Assembly: GCF_900176465.1 (NCBI RefSeq) | Contig: NZ_FWXR01000012.1 | Coordinates: 62,001-126,000 of the forward strand | From: Fulvimarina manganoxydans | GTDB taxonomy: Bacteria; Pseudomonadota; Alphaproteobacteria; Rhizobiales; Rhizobiaceae | Length of the DNA: 64,000 nt | Direction of reading: 5' to 3' | Shown here: positions 1 to 8,914 of the stretch, one piece after another | How the letters are laid out: each line of letters opens with the position of its first letter | How positions within the stretch are numbered: the first letter of the stretch is position 1 | The notes under the pieces: generated by a model | Told to the model about the DNA's origin: nothing | Databases searched by the model: none | Seen by the model: only the letters and a program-made list of their open reading frames with translations | Translations under genes and position numbers: made by a program

Positions 1-105
1 GAGAGTGGCCTCGGTGTCTTTCCGGCGCCACCGGTTTCGACTGATCCCGGCGAAGACGCGCTCGACGACCCAGCGGCGAAGATCACCGCGATACGCGAAA
101 CCAAG
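1..105 (-). pseudogene. IS5-family transposase C-terminal fragment
   Basis: Reading the minus strand gives a stretch containing RRWVVERVFAGISRNR followed by RKDTEAT. This is the C-terminal block of IS5-type DDE transposases, which normally reads WVVER-F-W-NRNRR-KD-E and carries the catalytic Glu. The reading runs off the left edge of the window, and no transposase sequence is recognisable above about position 105. It is either the edge of an element lying outside the window or a remnant. A related but distinct copy lies near 57 kb. Confidence 0.6.
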
Positions 106-169
106 CCTTGGTGGCCCATCTTGAAAGCGCAGCGATGCCTCGTATCCTCTTCGGTATGAGGATTCACTC

Positions 170-3100
170 GTGAACACTTGGCCGCCCGGTGAAGGGGAAA
201 TGGCCCGCCGCATCCGCAGCATGAATTGGGCGACCACCCCGCTCGGGCCCATCGAGCATTGGCCGCAAAGCCTGCGGACCGCGCTTGACATGGTGCTCGC
301 AATGTCGCGACCGGCCAGCCTGTTCTGGGATCCCGGTCACATCCAGCTCTACAACGACGCCTATGTCGCGATTGCCCAAGATCGGCACCCGACGCTCCTC
401 GGCGCACCCGTTGCCGAGGGTTGGCCCGACGCCTACGAAGTCGCGATTCGGCCGGTGATAGAGGCATCCCGTAAGGGGCGATCGACGCGACTTACCGACT
501 ATGCTGTGACGTTGCAGACGGTGGACGGTGGTACGGAAGAGCGGGTATTTACCGTGGATTGGTCACCCGTCCGCGACGAGGCAGGAGCCGTGGCCGGCTC
601 GCTAATGCTCGCGATGGAGGTTACGGAGCGCCGACGGGCCGAGCGGTCCCTGCGCGACAGCGAGGCGAGGCACCGGCTTTTGGTCGGAAGTTGGGCGCAG
701 GCGGTGTGGGAAGCAGACCCCAACGGCGTTGTCATCGCGGACAGCCCAAGCTGGCGCCCCTATACCGGACAGGCCTTGGAGGGGTGGCTCGGCTACGGCT
801 GGGTGAACGCAATTCACCCAGATGACCGCGCATATGCTGAGCAGCAATGGCGCGAGGCGGTTGCTGCAAGATCCTTGGTCAACGCTGAATTTCGCCTTCG
901 CTCTCCCGATGGCGGCTGGCGGTGGACCAATGTTCGCGCCGCTCCCGTTCCCGATGCAGGCGGAATCATCGAGAAGTGGGTCGGCATGAATATCGACATC
1001 GACGCGCGCAAACGCGCGGAGATGGCGCTGCAGGAGGGCGAGGAGCGGCAGGCGTTCTTGCTCAAGTTGAGCGATGCCTTGCGGCTGATTGCGGACCCGA
1101 TCGAGATTCAAAAGACTGCCACCCGGCTGCTTGGCGAGCAGATCCAGGCGAGCCGCGTTTTCTACGTCCTGGTCGAGGAGGACGAGGACACGGCGACGAT
1201 CCTCGCGAACTACACGAGTGGCGTTTCGGCCAGGCTCGGTCGTTACTCGCTCTCGGCCTTCTCGTCCTTTGCGGCGGGCGAATGGCGATCCGGACGCACG
1301 GCGAGCACGGACGACGTCGACGCCGACCCGCGCTTTGGCGAGATCGAACGCGCGGCCTACGCTTCGGTGTCGACGCGGGCGGGCTTTGGTCTTCCACTGA
1401 TCAAGGGAGGGCGATTGGTGGCGCTGCTGGGCGTCAACCAGTCGACGCCGCGACACTGGACCGACGACGAGAAGGAACTGGCGCGTGAGGTCGCTGAGCG
1501 CACCTGGGCGGCGGTGGAGCGGACCCGCGCCGAGACGGCCCTGCGGAGGAGCGAGGAGCGGCTGCGCGCCCTGTTCGAGTCCATCGACGAGGGCTTCTCC
1601 GAGATGCAGGTCATCCTCGACGAGGAAGGCCATGTCGTCGATTGGCTTCATCTGGCCCTGAACGGCAACTTCAGCCGGGTCACCGGAATCCCCGACATCA
1701 CCGGGCGCCTCGCAAGCGAGGTTTTTCCGAACTTGGAGGGAGAGTGGTTCAGGCGGATGGACCTGGCCTATCGCACCGGCGAGCCGCAGCGTTTCGAAAC
1801 CGAGCTGGCGGAGCTAGGCCGCTGGTTCGACAACTACATCACCCGATTGGGCGGCGAAGACGACAAACGTGTGTTTGGGGTCTTCGGCGACATCACCGAA
1901 CGCAAGTTGGCGGAGCGGACGCTGCGCGAAAGCGAGGAGCAGCAGGCGTTCCTGCTGAAGCTGAGCGACGCCCTTCGAGGAGAAGTCGAGCCCCGGCAAA
2001 TCGAGCGAACAGCGCTCGATCTTCTGGCTTCACACCTTTCCCTCGACCGCGCGTACATAACCACATCCGATTACGGTAAGGGCGAGACGGAGGTGCCAGT
2101 CGAGGTGCAGCGCATCGACCTTCCGTCGCTGGTGGGGGTCTTCCCGCATTCCGAATTTCCGGAGTCGGCGAGCTTGGTCAATGATGGAACGCTGGTCATA
2201 GAGGATGTCGCGAAGACGACCCAACTGTCTGGCCGCAATCGTCAATCCTTCAACGCCATCAAGATCGGATCGCTGATCGGAGTGGGTCTACGCAAGGGCG
2301 ACAGCGACATTTTCTGGACGCTCGCTGCGGCGATGAGTGGTCCGCGTAAGTGGACTTCGGGCGAAGTTCACCTGATGGAGCAGGCGGCGGAGCGAGTCCT
2401 CGCCGCCATCGCTCGCGCCAGCGCCGAAGCGGCCCTGCGCCAAAGCGAGGAGCGCTTTCGCCAGTTCGCTCAGGCTTCGGCGTCCGGTCTCTGGATCAGA
2501 AACGCCGAGACCCTGGCCATGGAATATGTCAGCCCAGCCGTCGGGGCGATCTACGGCGTCGAGTCGGAGGCCTTCCTCGGCGATGTGCAGCGCTGGGCCG
2601 CGCTCATCGTGCCGGAAGACCGCGAGGCTGCATTGCAGCACATGGAACGGGCGCTCCACGGCGAGCCTGCCGTTCATGAGTTCCGCATTCGGCAGCCCAA
2701 TGACCAGGCCTTCCGCTGGATCCGCAATACCGATTTCCCGCTCATGGGCCATGACGGGGCTGTCGAGCGCATCGGCGGCATCGCCGAGGACGTTACCGAG
2801 GCCAAGCTCGCCGTCGAACACCAAGGCGTTTTGCTGGCAGAGTTGCAGCACCGTGTGCGCAATATCATGGCGATGATCCGATCAATGGCGCTGCGAACCG
2901 CCGATGGCGCTGTCGACATCGAGGACTATCGATCGCTGTTGGAGGGGCGGCTCATGGCGCTTGCTCGAGTTCAGGTTCTCCTGACTCGGGAGGCGAATGC
3001 GGGCGGGTCGCTCCGCGACATTATCGCAAGCGAGGTTGGCGCTCAGGCACATGGGGGCGACCAGTTCGAGATCGAGGGCCCCGACATCCGTCTGTCGCCC

Positions 3101-3832
3101 AAGGCGGTGGAAGTCCTGACCCTAGCTTTCCACGAACTTGCGACGAACGCCCTGAAGTACGGTGCTTTGTCGACGCCGCAGGGTCGGCTTCGCGTGTCGT
3201 GGGCTCCCTTCGAAAAGAGGGACTGCACATGGCTGGCACTCGACTGGAGCGAAGAGAGTGCGCCTCAACAACCGAAGCCGACCCGACGTGGCTTCGGCAG
3301 CGATCTGATCGAAGGCCGTATCCCCTACGAGCTAGGCGGCAGCGGCAAGGTCGTCATTGAACCCCACGGCGCCCATTGCCGATTGGAATTCCCTTTGAAC
3401 GATGGCGAGAGCATCCTGGAGACCGATGCGCCCGCGCCAGCTAGGCTCTTGGGAGGAACACTCGACATGACAGATGCACCTGATCTGACCGGTTGGCGAG
3501 TCTTGGTGGTTGAGGACGACTACTACATGGCCGGGGACACCGCCGCGGCGCTGCGTGGGGCCGGGGCTGAAGTGCTGGGCCCCTGCCCAGGCGAGGAGGC
3601 CACGTTCGAGCTGTTGAAGAGTTCAACTCCCACCCACGCGATCCTGGACCTGAATCTTGGCGGAGGTGGCGCCCGCTTCGAAATTGCCCATGCCCTGAGA
3701 GACCAAGGGGTGCCGTTCATTTTCCTCACTGGATACGATCCAGAGGTCATCCCCGCCGAGTTGGTCGACGTCGTGAGGCTGCAAAAGCCTGTCGCGTTTC
3801 GAAAGATCGTCGAGGCAATCAGCCGGCTTTAG
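170..3832 (+). CDS. Hybrid HWE-family sensor histidine kinase with PAS/GAF repeats and C-terminal receiver
   Basis: This is a 1220-residue soluble sensor kinase. It has no membrane segment, so it should sense a cytoplasmic signal. The N-terminus (GEMARRIRS then TPLGPIEHWPQSLRT) is the usual PAS-like start of HWE kinases. PAS domains follow at about 30-150 and 165-285, GAF at 300-445, PAS at 455-570, GAF at 575-735 and PAS at 745-880. The HWE phosphoacceptor box (AELQHRVRNIMAMI) places the phosphorylated His at residue 894. A kinase ATPase domain with FHELATNALKYGAL lies near 985-1000 and GFGSDLIEG near 1045. A response-regulator receiver domain occupies about 1105-1218, with VVEDD at its start, the probable phosphoacceptor Asp at 1160 (ILDLNLGG) and the late Lys in QKPV. 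The start is GTG at 170; an ATG at 200 is a possible alternative. It stands alone with no obvious partner output regulator nearby. Confidence 0.9.
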   Translation: MNTWPPGEGEMARRIRSMNWATTPLGPIEHWPQSLRTALDMVLAMSRPASLFWDPGHIQLYNDAYVAIAQDRHPTLLGAPVAEGWPDAYEVAIRPVIEASRKGRSTRLTDYAVTLQTVDGGTEERVFTVDWSPVRDEAGAVAGSLMLAMEVTERRRAERSLRDSEARHRLLVGSWAQAVWEADPNGVVIADSPSWRPYTGQALEGWLGYGWVNAIHPDDRAYAEQQWREAVAARSLVNAEFRLRSPDGGWRWTNVRAAPVPDAGGIIEKWVGMNIDIDARKRAEMALQEGEERQAFLLKLSDALRLIADPIEIQKTATRLLGEQIQASRVFYVLVEEDEDTATILANYTSGVSARLGRYSLSAFSSFAAGEWRSGRTASTDDVDADPRFGEIERAAYASVSTRAGFGLPLIKGGRLVALLGVNQSTPRHWTDDEKELAREVAERTWAAVERTRAETALRRSEERLRALFESIDEGFSEMQVILDEEGHVVDWLHLALNGNFSRVTGIPDITGRLASEVFPNLEGEWFRRMDLAYRTGEPQRFETELAELGRWFDNYITRLGGEDDKRVFGVFGDITERKLAERTLRESEEQQAFLLKLSDALRGEVEPRQIERTALDLLASHLSLDRAYITTSDYGKGETEVPVEVQRIDLPSLVGVFPHSEFPESASLVNDGTLVIEDVAKTTQLSGRNRQSFNAIKIGSLIGVGLRKGDSDIFWTLAAAMSGPRKWTSGEVHLMEQAAERVLAAIARASAEAALRQSEERFRQFAQASASGLWIRNAETLAMEYVSPAVGAIYGVESEAFLGDVQRWAALIVPEDREAALQHMERALHGEPAVHEFRIRQPNDQAFRWIRNTDFPLMGHDGAVERIGGIAEDVTEAKLAVEHQGVLLAELQHRVRNIMAMIRSMALRTADGAVDIEDYRSLLEGRLMALARVQVLLTREANAGGSLRDIIASEVGAQAHGGDQFEIEGPDIRLSPKAVEVLTLAFHELATNALKYGALSTPQGRLRVSWAPFEKRDCTWLALDWSEESAPQQPKPTRRGFGSDLIEGRIPYELGGSGKVVIEPHGAHCRLEFPLNDGESILETDAPAPARLLGGTLDMTDAPDLTGWRVLVVEDDYYMAGDTAAALRGAGAEVLGPCPGEEATFELLKSSTPTHAILDLNLGGGGARFEIAHALRDQGVPFIFLTGYDPEVIPAELVDVVRLQKPVAFRKIVEAISRL

Positions 3833-4244
3833 CTTCCTGAAAGCTGATCGCATTCAAGCCCGCTATGGGTGGCGCCGGCCGGAGTTGGAAGTTTTCTTTT
3901 CCGGTCTTCCCAAAGCTGCCGATCTGCTTCAGGTCCATCTCGCGGAAAGCGGCCACGTGAAGCAAGATTGTTAGCGGACCAGTACAACGTCGAAACCGAG
4001 TTCGGTTTTCGCATTTTTCCAAGCTTGATCGGCTGTCACCGGAGGGAGGCCGATTGACAAGGCAGACAATCCACTTATCCCGCTCTTCAAAATCCGAAGC
4101 CATCTCTGCGCCCGCCAGCCCCGCGAACCGTGCCGCATATGCCTTTGCCAATCGGGTGCGCGCGGGCGTGCCGAGCTAGTTGTCTTCTTCCGCGAGCCCA
4201 CTTACTGACCATGGCAGGTGGTCGATTCTCTGGTCGCTTAGGCG
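3833..4244. other. Intergenic region without a recognised gene
   Basis: About 410 bases separate the kinase from the GntR gene. Short minus-strand readings exist (3819-4151 and 3971-4201) but they overlap one another, lack convincing ribosome binding sites and match no family I recognise. One contains a plausible protein-like stretch ending ELGFDVVLVR, so a decayed gene cannot be excluded. No tRNA or clear terminator was seen. Confidence 0.35.
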
Positions 4245-4976
4245 ATGCAGACAAATGGAAGAGCGTGTCGGAGAGTGGCGGTCAAGGTGAAACAGGATTC
4301 CGTCGACCGCGTGTCGCAGATCTGTGCCGCACTTCGAAGGGCGATCATCGAACGAGCGCTCCTGCCGGGGGACAAACTGCCAGAGGATGCGCTCGGGGAC
4401 AGTTTCGGCGTCAGCCGGACAATCGCTCGTCAGGCGCTCGGCCAGTTGGCGGCCGAAGGTCTCGTCAGCCTGCGGCGGAACCGCAAAGCCGTCGTCGCGA
4501 CCCCAACGATCGAAGAGGCCCGTGACACCTTCGAGATCCGGATCGCCCTAGAAGCCTTGGTTGCCGATTGCCTCGCCGCTTCGATCACGCCGGAACAGAT
4601 CACGGAGCTGAAACGTCACGTCGCCGACCAGGAAGTGGCCGACATCGCCAGCGAGGCCGAAGCCATTCGCCTCGCAACCGATTTCCATGTGCTCCTCGCC
4701 GGCATGACCGGCAGGCCCATCCTCGAACGCTATGTGACTGAAGTCGCCTATCGCAGCGGGCTTGCCTTGTCGGCCTATGGCAGGCCGCATTCCAACGATT
4801 GTGCGATCGAGGAGCATCGCAAGATCGTCGAAGCACTCGAGAAGGGGGATGCGGACGCCGCAGCCCGCGAGATGACGGGGCATCTTTCGGCAGTCGCCGA
4901 TCGAGCTCAGGTCATGACCCGCGAGGCCCCGCCTCGCGATCTCGCAACGATCCTCGCACCTTTCGTCACCAGTTGA
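4245..4976 (+). CDS. GntR-family transcriptional regulator (FCD/FadR subfamily)
   Basis: The protein has 243 residues. An N-terminal winged helix spans about 18-85, with the GntR signature LPGDKLPEDALGDSFGVSRT and then QALGQLAAEGLV. A C-terminal all-helical FCD ligand domain spans about 90-230. The usual FCD metal-site residues are visible: D-x-x-x-H in ATDFHVLL, EEHRKIVEAL and the His of TGHLSAV. FCD regulators generally repress transport and catabolism operons and release DNA when bound to small carboxylates or amino acids. It lies directly upstream of, and parallel to, the ABC importer operon starting at 5301, and GCATGC-type palindromes lie in between, so local control is likely. The first ATG is used; GTG codons at 4275 and 4287 are possible starts that leave the whole winged helix intact. 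Confidence 0.88.
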   Translation: MQTNGRACRRVAVKVKQDSVDRVSQICAALRRAIIERALLPGDKLPEDALGDSFGVSRTIARQALGQLAAEGLVSLRRNRKAVVATPTIEEARDTFEIRIALEALVADCLAASITPEQITELKRHVADQEVADIASEAEAIRLATDFHVLLAGMTGRPILERYVTEVAYRSGLALSAYGRPHSNDCAIEEHRKIVEALEKGDADAAAREMTGHLSAVADRAQVMTREAPPRDLATILAPFVTS

Positions 4977-5184
4977 CGCTTTCGGATTCTTTCGCCCGCA
5001 CACGCGGAAGGCTTTGTTCAAAGCCGCGCGATCGGCCGCGCGGGCATCAAACCGTTCGTCCTGGAAAAGCCGGAGTCCGCTTCTTCGCTCCCCTGCCCGG
5101 CGGCCTTCATGAGGCTTCGGCCACTCGCCGCGAGCGCCGAGCGTGCTGGAAAATGCGTAAGAGGGGCTTTGCATCCTCGTAAAA

Positions 5185-5236
5185 ACTGCATACAGTTACA
5201 TCATCATACTGCATGCAATAATTTGAAGCAGCATGC
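5185..5236. promoter_or_regulatory. Candidate operator cluster for the GntR regulator
   Basis: Within the 324-base gap upstream of the importer operon there are three related sites. They are a near-palindrome ACTGCATACAGT at 5185-5196, a perfect palindrome TGCATGCA at 5210-5217, and GCATGC at 5231-5236 in the context AGCAGCATGCAGAA. Spacing is about two helical turns. The block is AT-rich compared with its surroundings and sits 65-115 bases before the binding-protein start codon. The assignment to the adjacent GntR regulator is an inference from position. Confidence 0.5.
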
Positions 5237-5300
5237 AGAAAAACTGTGCAGAGCATAGCCGAGCAGCCTCCTTTTTCTCGCAAAACCAAAGGTTTGTCGC

Positions 5301-6095
5301 ATGATCAGACAGTCGCTCTTCGCATCGTGGCTTGCCGCGGCCGCGTTCATCTCCGCTCCGGCCATGGCCGAGACGCTGACCGTGGGCGCCAATGTCGGCA
5401 ATGTGCCCTGGGAGTTTCAGGACGAAAGCGGCCAGATTGTCGGCTTCGAGGTCGATCTCGTGACCGAGGTCGCCGAACGACTTGGCTATGACGGGGTCGA
5501 TATCCAGAACATCCCGTTCAACGGTCTGTTCTCGGCCGTCCAATCCGGCCGCATCGACGTCGCCGTGTCCTCGATCACGATCACCGACGAGCGCCTGCAA
5601 TCTGTATCCTTCGCTCAGCCCTATTACGACAGCGACCAGTCGCTGGCCGCCAAGACCGATTCCGGCGTCAGGAGCAGCGCAGATCTGAAGGGCAAGGTCG
5701 TGGGCGTCGATACGGGTTCGACGGGCGACATGTATGCGACCGAGCGCGAAAGCGATTGGGGTTTGTCGGAAATCCGTCGCTATGAGGGCCTCAACCCCGC
5801 CATGCTCGACCTGCAGGCAGGCCGGATCGACGGCTACGTCTCCGATATCCCGGCGGTCGCCTATTATCTGCGCGACAAGCCAAACATGACCGTTGTCGAG
5901 CGCCTTACGACGGGCGAGCAATATTCGATGATGTTCGCCAAGGATTCCGAGCTTGCGACGAAAGCGAACGCCGTCCTCGATACGTTGAAAGACGAGGGTT
6001 TCATCGCCGAGCTTCACGAAAAATGGTTCGGCTCGAAGCCGGAAGCCACGACCAGCACGGTCGAAAAGCGCGACATGCCCAAGGCCAAGTCCTGA
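5301..6095 (+). CDS. Amino-acid-type ABC transporter, periplasmic substrate-binding protein
   Basis: This is a 264-residue SBP_bac_3 (family 3) binding protein. A signal peptide covers about residues 1-24 (cationic MIR start, hydrophobic core, cleavage after APAMA). The mature protein opens TLTVGANVGNVPWEF and continues with GQIVGFEVDLVTEVA, the classic start of the amino-acid-binding fold. GKVVGVDTGSTGD and the later Asp of RIDGYVSDIPA are also typical of the fold. The start is supported by an AAAGG motif upstream. It is the first gene of an operon with permease (6190), ATPase (6864), aminotransferase (7675) and amidohydrolase (8915). The ligand cannot be read from sequence; the downstream enzymes suggest an amino acid, N-carbamoyl compound or cyclic ureide. 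Confidence 0.9.
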   Translation: MIRQSLFASWLAAAAFISAPAMAETLTVGANVGNVPWEFQDESGQIVGFEVDLVTEVAERLGYDGVDIQNIPFNGLFSAVQSGRIDVAVSSITITDERLQSVSFAQPYYDSDQSLAAKTDSGVRSSADLKGKVVGVDTGSTGDMYATERESDWGLSEIRRYEGLNPAMLDLQAGRIDGYVSDIPAVAYYLRDKPNMTVVERLTTGEQYSMMFAKDSELATKANAVLDTLKDEGFIAELHEKWFGSKPEATTSTVEKRDMPKAKS

Positions 6096-6121
6096 TCGTC
6101 ATCTCGCATTGACACGCCAAG

Positions 6122-6145
6122 CCGTGCGGTCCGCCGACCGCACGG
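6122..6145 (+). promoter_or_regulatory. Perfect intra-operon stem-loop
   Basis: CCGTGCGGTC and its exact complement GACCGCACGG flank the 4-base loop CGCC, giving a 10-bp GC-rich stem. It lies in the 94-base gap between the binding-protein stop codon and the permease start codon. There is no run of T after it, so it is not a full intrinsic terminator. In ABC operons such hairpins often protect the binding-protein message and lower downstream expression. That role is inferred. Confidence 0.6.
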
Positions 6146-6189
6146 TCGATATTTCCGGCCTTTAAGAAGGCCAAGCCGAACGGCGATCG

Positions 6190-6864
6190 ATGGATATCGT
6201 CTCCACCTTCTTCAACATCGATGTTCTCGTCCGCTCGATGCCGCTTCTTCTTGAGGGCCTGTGGCGGACGATCGCGCTCGGCTTCCTCTCGATCGTGCTC
6301 GGCCTGATCGGCGGACTCGTTCTAGCGCTCGGCCGGATGTATGCGCCAAAGCCGATCCGCCTTCTCGTGATCGCCTATGTCGATGTCTTTCGCGCGCTCC
6401 CCGTGCTTGTCTGGCTGGTAATCGTCTATTACGCGCTTCCCTTCGTCGGCATCAGCCTCTCGCCCTTCGCTTCGGCCGCGACGGCGCTGACGATGATTTC
6501 GAGCGCCTATACGGCCGAGATCTACCGGGCGGGGATCGACGCGATTCCGCGCGGCCAGTTTGAGGCCGGCCAGGCGATCGGGCTTTCCACCTTCGATCTG
6601 ATGCGAGACGTCGTGCTGCCCCAGGCGATCCGCATCGTCATTCCGCCGCTCACCAACAATTCGATCAACGTCATGAAGGACACGGCACTGGCTTCGGTCG
6701 TTGCCATGCCCGACCTCCTCAAACAGGCGACCCAGGCCCAGGCCCTCGCCGCAAATCCGACGCCCCTGATCGGTGCGGCGATCCTCTATCTGATCCTGCT
6801 TCTGCCCCTCGTGCGACTGGTCGCGGTGTTCGAGAGACGGCTCGGCCGTTCGGGGCGCCGCTGA
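6190..6864 (+). CDS. Amino-acid ABC transporter permease (HisM/GlnP type)
   Basis: This 224-residue inner-membrane permease has about five hydrophobic segments. The loop that contacts the ATPase is clear: YRAGIDAIPRGQFEAGQAIG near residues 115-135, followed by LPQAIRIVIPPLTNN. This EAA-type motif is specific to polar amino-acid importers. The stop codon overlaps the start of the ATPase gene, so the two are translationally coupled. Only one permease gene is present, so the channel is probably a homodimer. Confidence 0.9.
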   Translation: MDIVSTFFNIDVLVRSMPLLLEGLWRTIALGFLSIVLGLIGGLVLALGRMYAPKPIRLLVIAYVDVFRALPVLVWLVIVYYALPFVGISLSPFASAATALTMISSAYTAEIYRAGIDAIPRGQFEAGQAIGLSTFDLMRDVVLPQAIRIVIPPLTNNSINVMKDTALASVVAMPDLLKQATQAQALAANPTPLIGAAILYLILLLPLVRLVAVFERRLGRSGRR

Positions 6865-7616
6865 TGAGCCAAACCGCCAAGTCCCAGCCGATCATCCAGA
6901 TGAGAGGCGTTACAAAGCGCTTCGGCAATTTTGCGGCGTTGCGCCAGATCGATCTCGATATCGAGGCGGGTGAGGTCGTCGTCCTCCTCGGGCCTTCGGG
7001 ATCGGGTAAGTCGACGCTGATCCGCTGCATAAACTTGCTCGAGACCTATGACGAAGGGGATGTCGTCGTCGACGGCATCCGGGTCGAAGAGGGGCGCGCC
7101 TTGCGCCAAGTCCGCGAGGAGGTCGGCATGGTGTTCCAAGCCTTCAACCTCTTCCCGAACCTGACGGTTCTCGACAATATCGCGCTCGGCCCAGTGCGCG
7201 TGCGTAAACTCTCCTGGGCTGCGGCGCGAGAGAAGGCGAGACGCCTTTTGGCCCGCGTCGGGATCGCAGAGCAGGCCGACAAATATCCCATCCAGCTCTC
7301 AGGCGGGCAGCAGCAGCGGGTCGGCATTGCCCGAGCGCTGGCCATGGAGCCGCGCGTTCTGCTCTTCGACGAGCCGACCTCGGCCCTCGATCCCGAAATG
7401 GTCGGCGAGGTTCTCGACGTCATCAAGGGCCTGGCGGGATCCGGCACGACGATGCTGCTCGTCACCCACGAAATGGGGTTCGCCCGCAAGGTCGCCGATC
7501 GCATCGTCTTCATGGAGGCAGGCGAGATCAAGGAGATCGCCTCGCCCGACACTTTCTTCACCCGGCCCGAAAGCGAACGCGCCCAGGCGTTTCTCGACGC
7601 CGTTCTCAATCACTGA
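6864..7616 (+). CDS. Amino-acid ABC transporter ATP-binding protein (GlnQ type)
   Basis: The protein has 250 residues. Walker A GPSGSGKST is at 43-51, a Q-loop in VFQAFNLFPNLTVLDN, the signature LSGGQQQR near 150, Walker B VLLFDEP with the D-loop SALDPE, and the H-loop His in LLVTHEMGFA. All catalytic elements are intact. It energises import with the permease at 6190 and the binding protein at 5301. Confidence 0.92.
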   Translation: MSQTAKSQPIIQMRGVTKRFGNFAALRQIDLDIEAGEVVVLLGPSGSGKSTLIRCINLLETYDEGDVVVDGIRVEEGRALRQVREEVGMVFQAFNLFPNLTVLDNIALGPVRVRKLSWAAAREKARRLLARVGIAEQADKYPIQLSGGQQQRVGIARALAMEPRVLLFDEPTSALDPEMVGEVLDVIKGLAGSGTTMLLVTHEMGFARKVADRIVFMEAGEIKEIASPDTFFTRPESERAQAFLDAVLNH

Positions 7617-7674
7617 CCCGTCTCGGCCCATCGTCCTGTCCGGGCGGAGACGACCCCATAAAAAGGCATATCCG

Positions 7675-8892
7675 ATGGCACTCGACATCGATTTCGTCCG
7701 CAGCCAGTTCCCGGCCCTGTCGAGCGAATGGGCGTTCATGGACAATGCCGGCGGCAGCCAGACGCTCGAACGGGTCGCGGCCCGCATATCCGATTATCTT
7801 CTCACCTCGAACGTGCAGACCGGGGCGAGCTACGAGCCGAGCCTCAGATCGACCGAGCGCGTGCGCGAGGCACGCCGGGCCTATGCGCGTTTCCTGAATG
7901 TCGATCCGTCCGAAATCGTCATGGGCGCGTCAACGACGGCCCTCTTGCGGTACCTCTCGGAGGCGATGACGGGCAAATTGGCGGCAGGGGACGAGATCAT
8001 CGTCACCAATACCGATCACGAGGCCAATATCGGGCCCTGGCTGAAGCATGAAGCGCGGGGTGTCAGCGTCAAGATCTGGCACTGCGACCCGGAGAGTTTC
8101 GAACTCGATCTCGACGATCTGAAGGCCTTGATGAGCGAGCGGACGAAGCTCGTCTGCGTCACCCATGCCTCCAACATCCTCGGAACGATCAACCCGATCC
8201 GTCCCATCGCCGATCTCGTCCATGAGGCCGGCGTCGAACTCTGTGTCGATGCTGTCGCCTATGCCCCCCATCGCGCGCTCGACATGCAGGCGCTTGGTGC
8301 CGACTATTACGTCTTTTCCAGCTACAAGGTCTTCGGACCCCATTTCGCGGTGATGTATGGCAAGGGCGACAAGCTCGCCGAGCTCGACAACATCTACCAC
8401 TTCTTCTTCTCCAAACAGTCCGTGCCGCACAAATTGGAACCCGGCAACATCAATTATGAGAGCGCCTATGGGGCGATCGGAGCCGTCGACTATGTGGAGG
8501 AACTGGGCCTGAAGGCAGGTGCCTCGGCGGGCCGTCCGGCGATCGAGGCCGGCTTTGCCGATATCGCCGAACAGGAACGCGCCCTCACCGAGCGGCTGAT
8601 GGACTTTCTGAAGAACCGCAATTCGGTGCGCATCATCGGTCGCCGCTCCAGCGCTATCGAAGACAGGGTCTCCACCGTCAGCTTCATGGTCGAGGGGAAG
8701 GATTCGAAAGCGGTGGTCGAGGCCGTCGATCCGGCGAAAATCGGCATCCGCCACGGCCATTTCTATGCCTATCGGCTGATTGACGATCTTGGGCTGATGG
8801 ATCGGAACGGCGTCGTGCGCGTCTCCATGGTCCACTACAACACATTGGCGGAAGTCGATCGGCTGATCGCCGCCCTCGAACCCACATTGTGA
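7675..8892 (+). CDS. Class V aminotransferase (cysteine-desulfurase-like fold, PLP enzyme)
   Basis: This is a 405-residue PLP enzyme of the aminotransferase V/Csd family. The Schiff-base Lys is K218 in FSSYKVFGPH. The cofactor-binding Asp is D192 in VDAVAYAPHR, and residues 113-117 (TDHEAN) form the usual substrate/PLP loop. The start chosen is the ATG at 7675, because MALDIDFVRSQFPAL matches the family N-terminus; the reading frame stays open for 348 bases upstream, but that overlaps the ATPase gene. No cysteine-containing desulfurase loop was recognised, so transamination, isomerisation or C-S/C-N lyase chemistry on the imported amino compound is more likely than Fe-S assembly. It is in operon with a hydantoinase. 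Confidence 0.8.
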   Translation: MALDIDFVRSQFPALSSEWAFMDNAGGSQTLERVAARISDYLLTSNVQTGASYEPSLRSTERVREARRAYARFLNVDPSEIVMGASTTALLRYLSEAMTGKLAAGDEIIVTNTDHEANIGPWLKHEARGVSVKIWHCDPESFELDLDDLKALMSERTKLVCVTHASNILGTINPIRPIADLVHEAGVELCVDAVAYAPHRALDMQALGADYYVFSSYKVFGPHFAVMYGKGDKLAELDNIYHFFFSKQSVPHKLEPGNINYESAYGAIGAVDYVEELGLKAGASAGRPAIEAGFADIAEQERALTERLMDFLKNRNSVRIIGRRSSAIEDRVSTVSFMVEGKDSKAVVEAVDPAKIGIRHGHFYAYRLIDDLGLMDRNGVVRVSMVHYNTLAEVDRLIAALEPTL

Positions 8893-8914
8893 TCCGGGAC
8901 GGCGAGGAAGAGCG

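Noticed and set aside
3819-4201. Minus-strand frames between the kinase and the GntR gene
   Set aside because: They overlap each other, have weak starts and match no family; a decayed gene is possible but unsupported.
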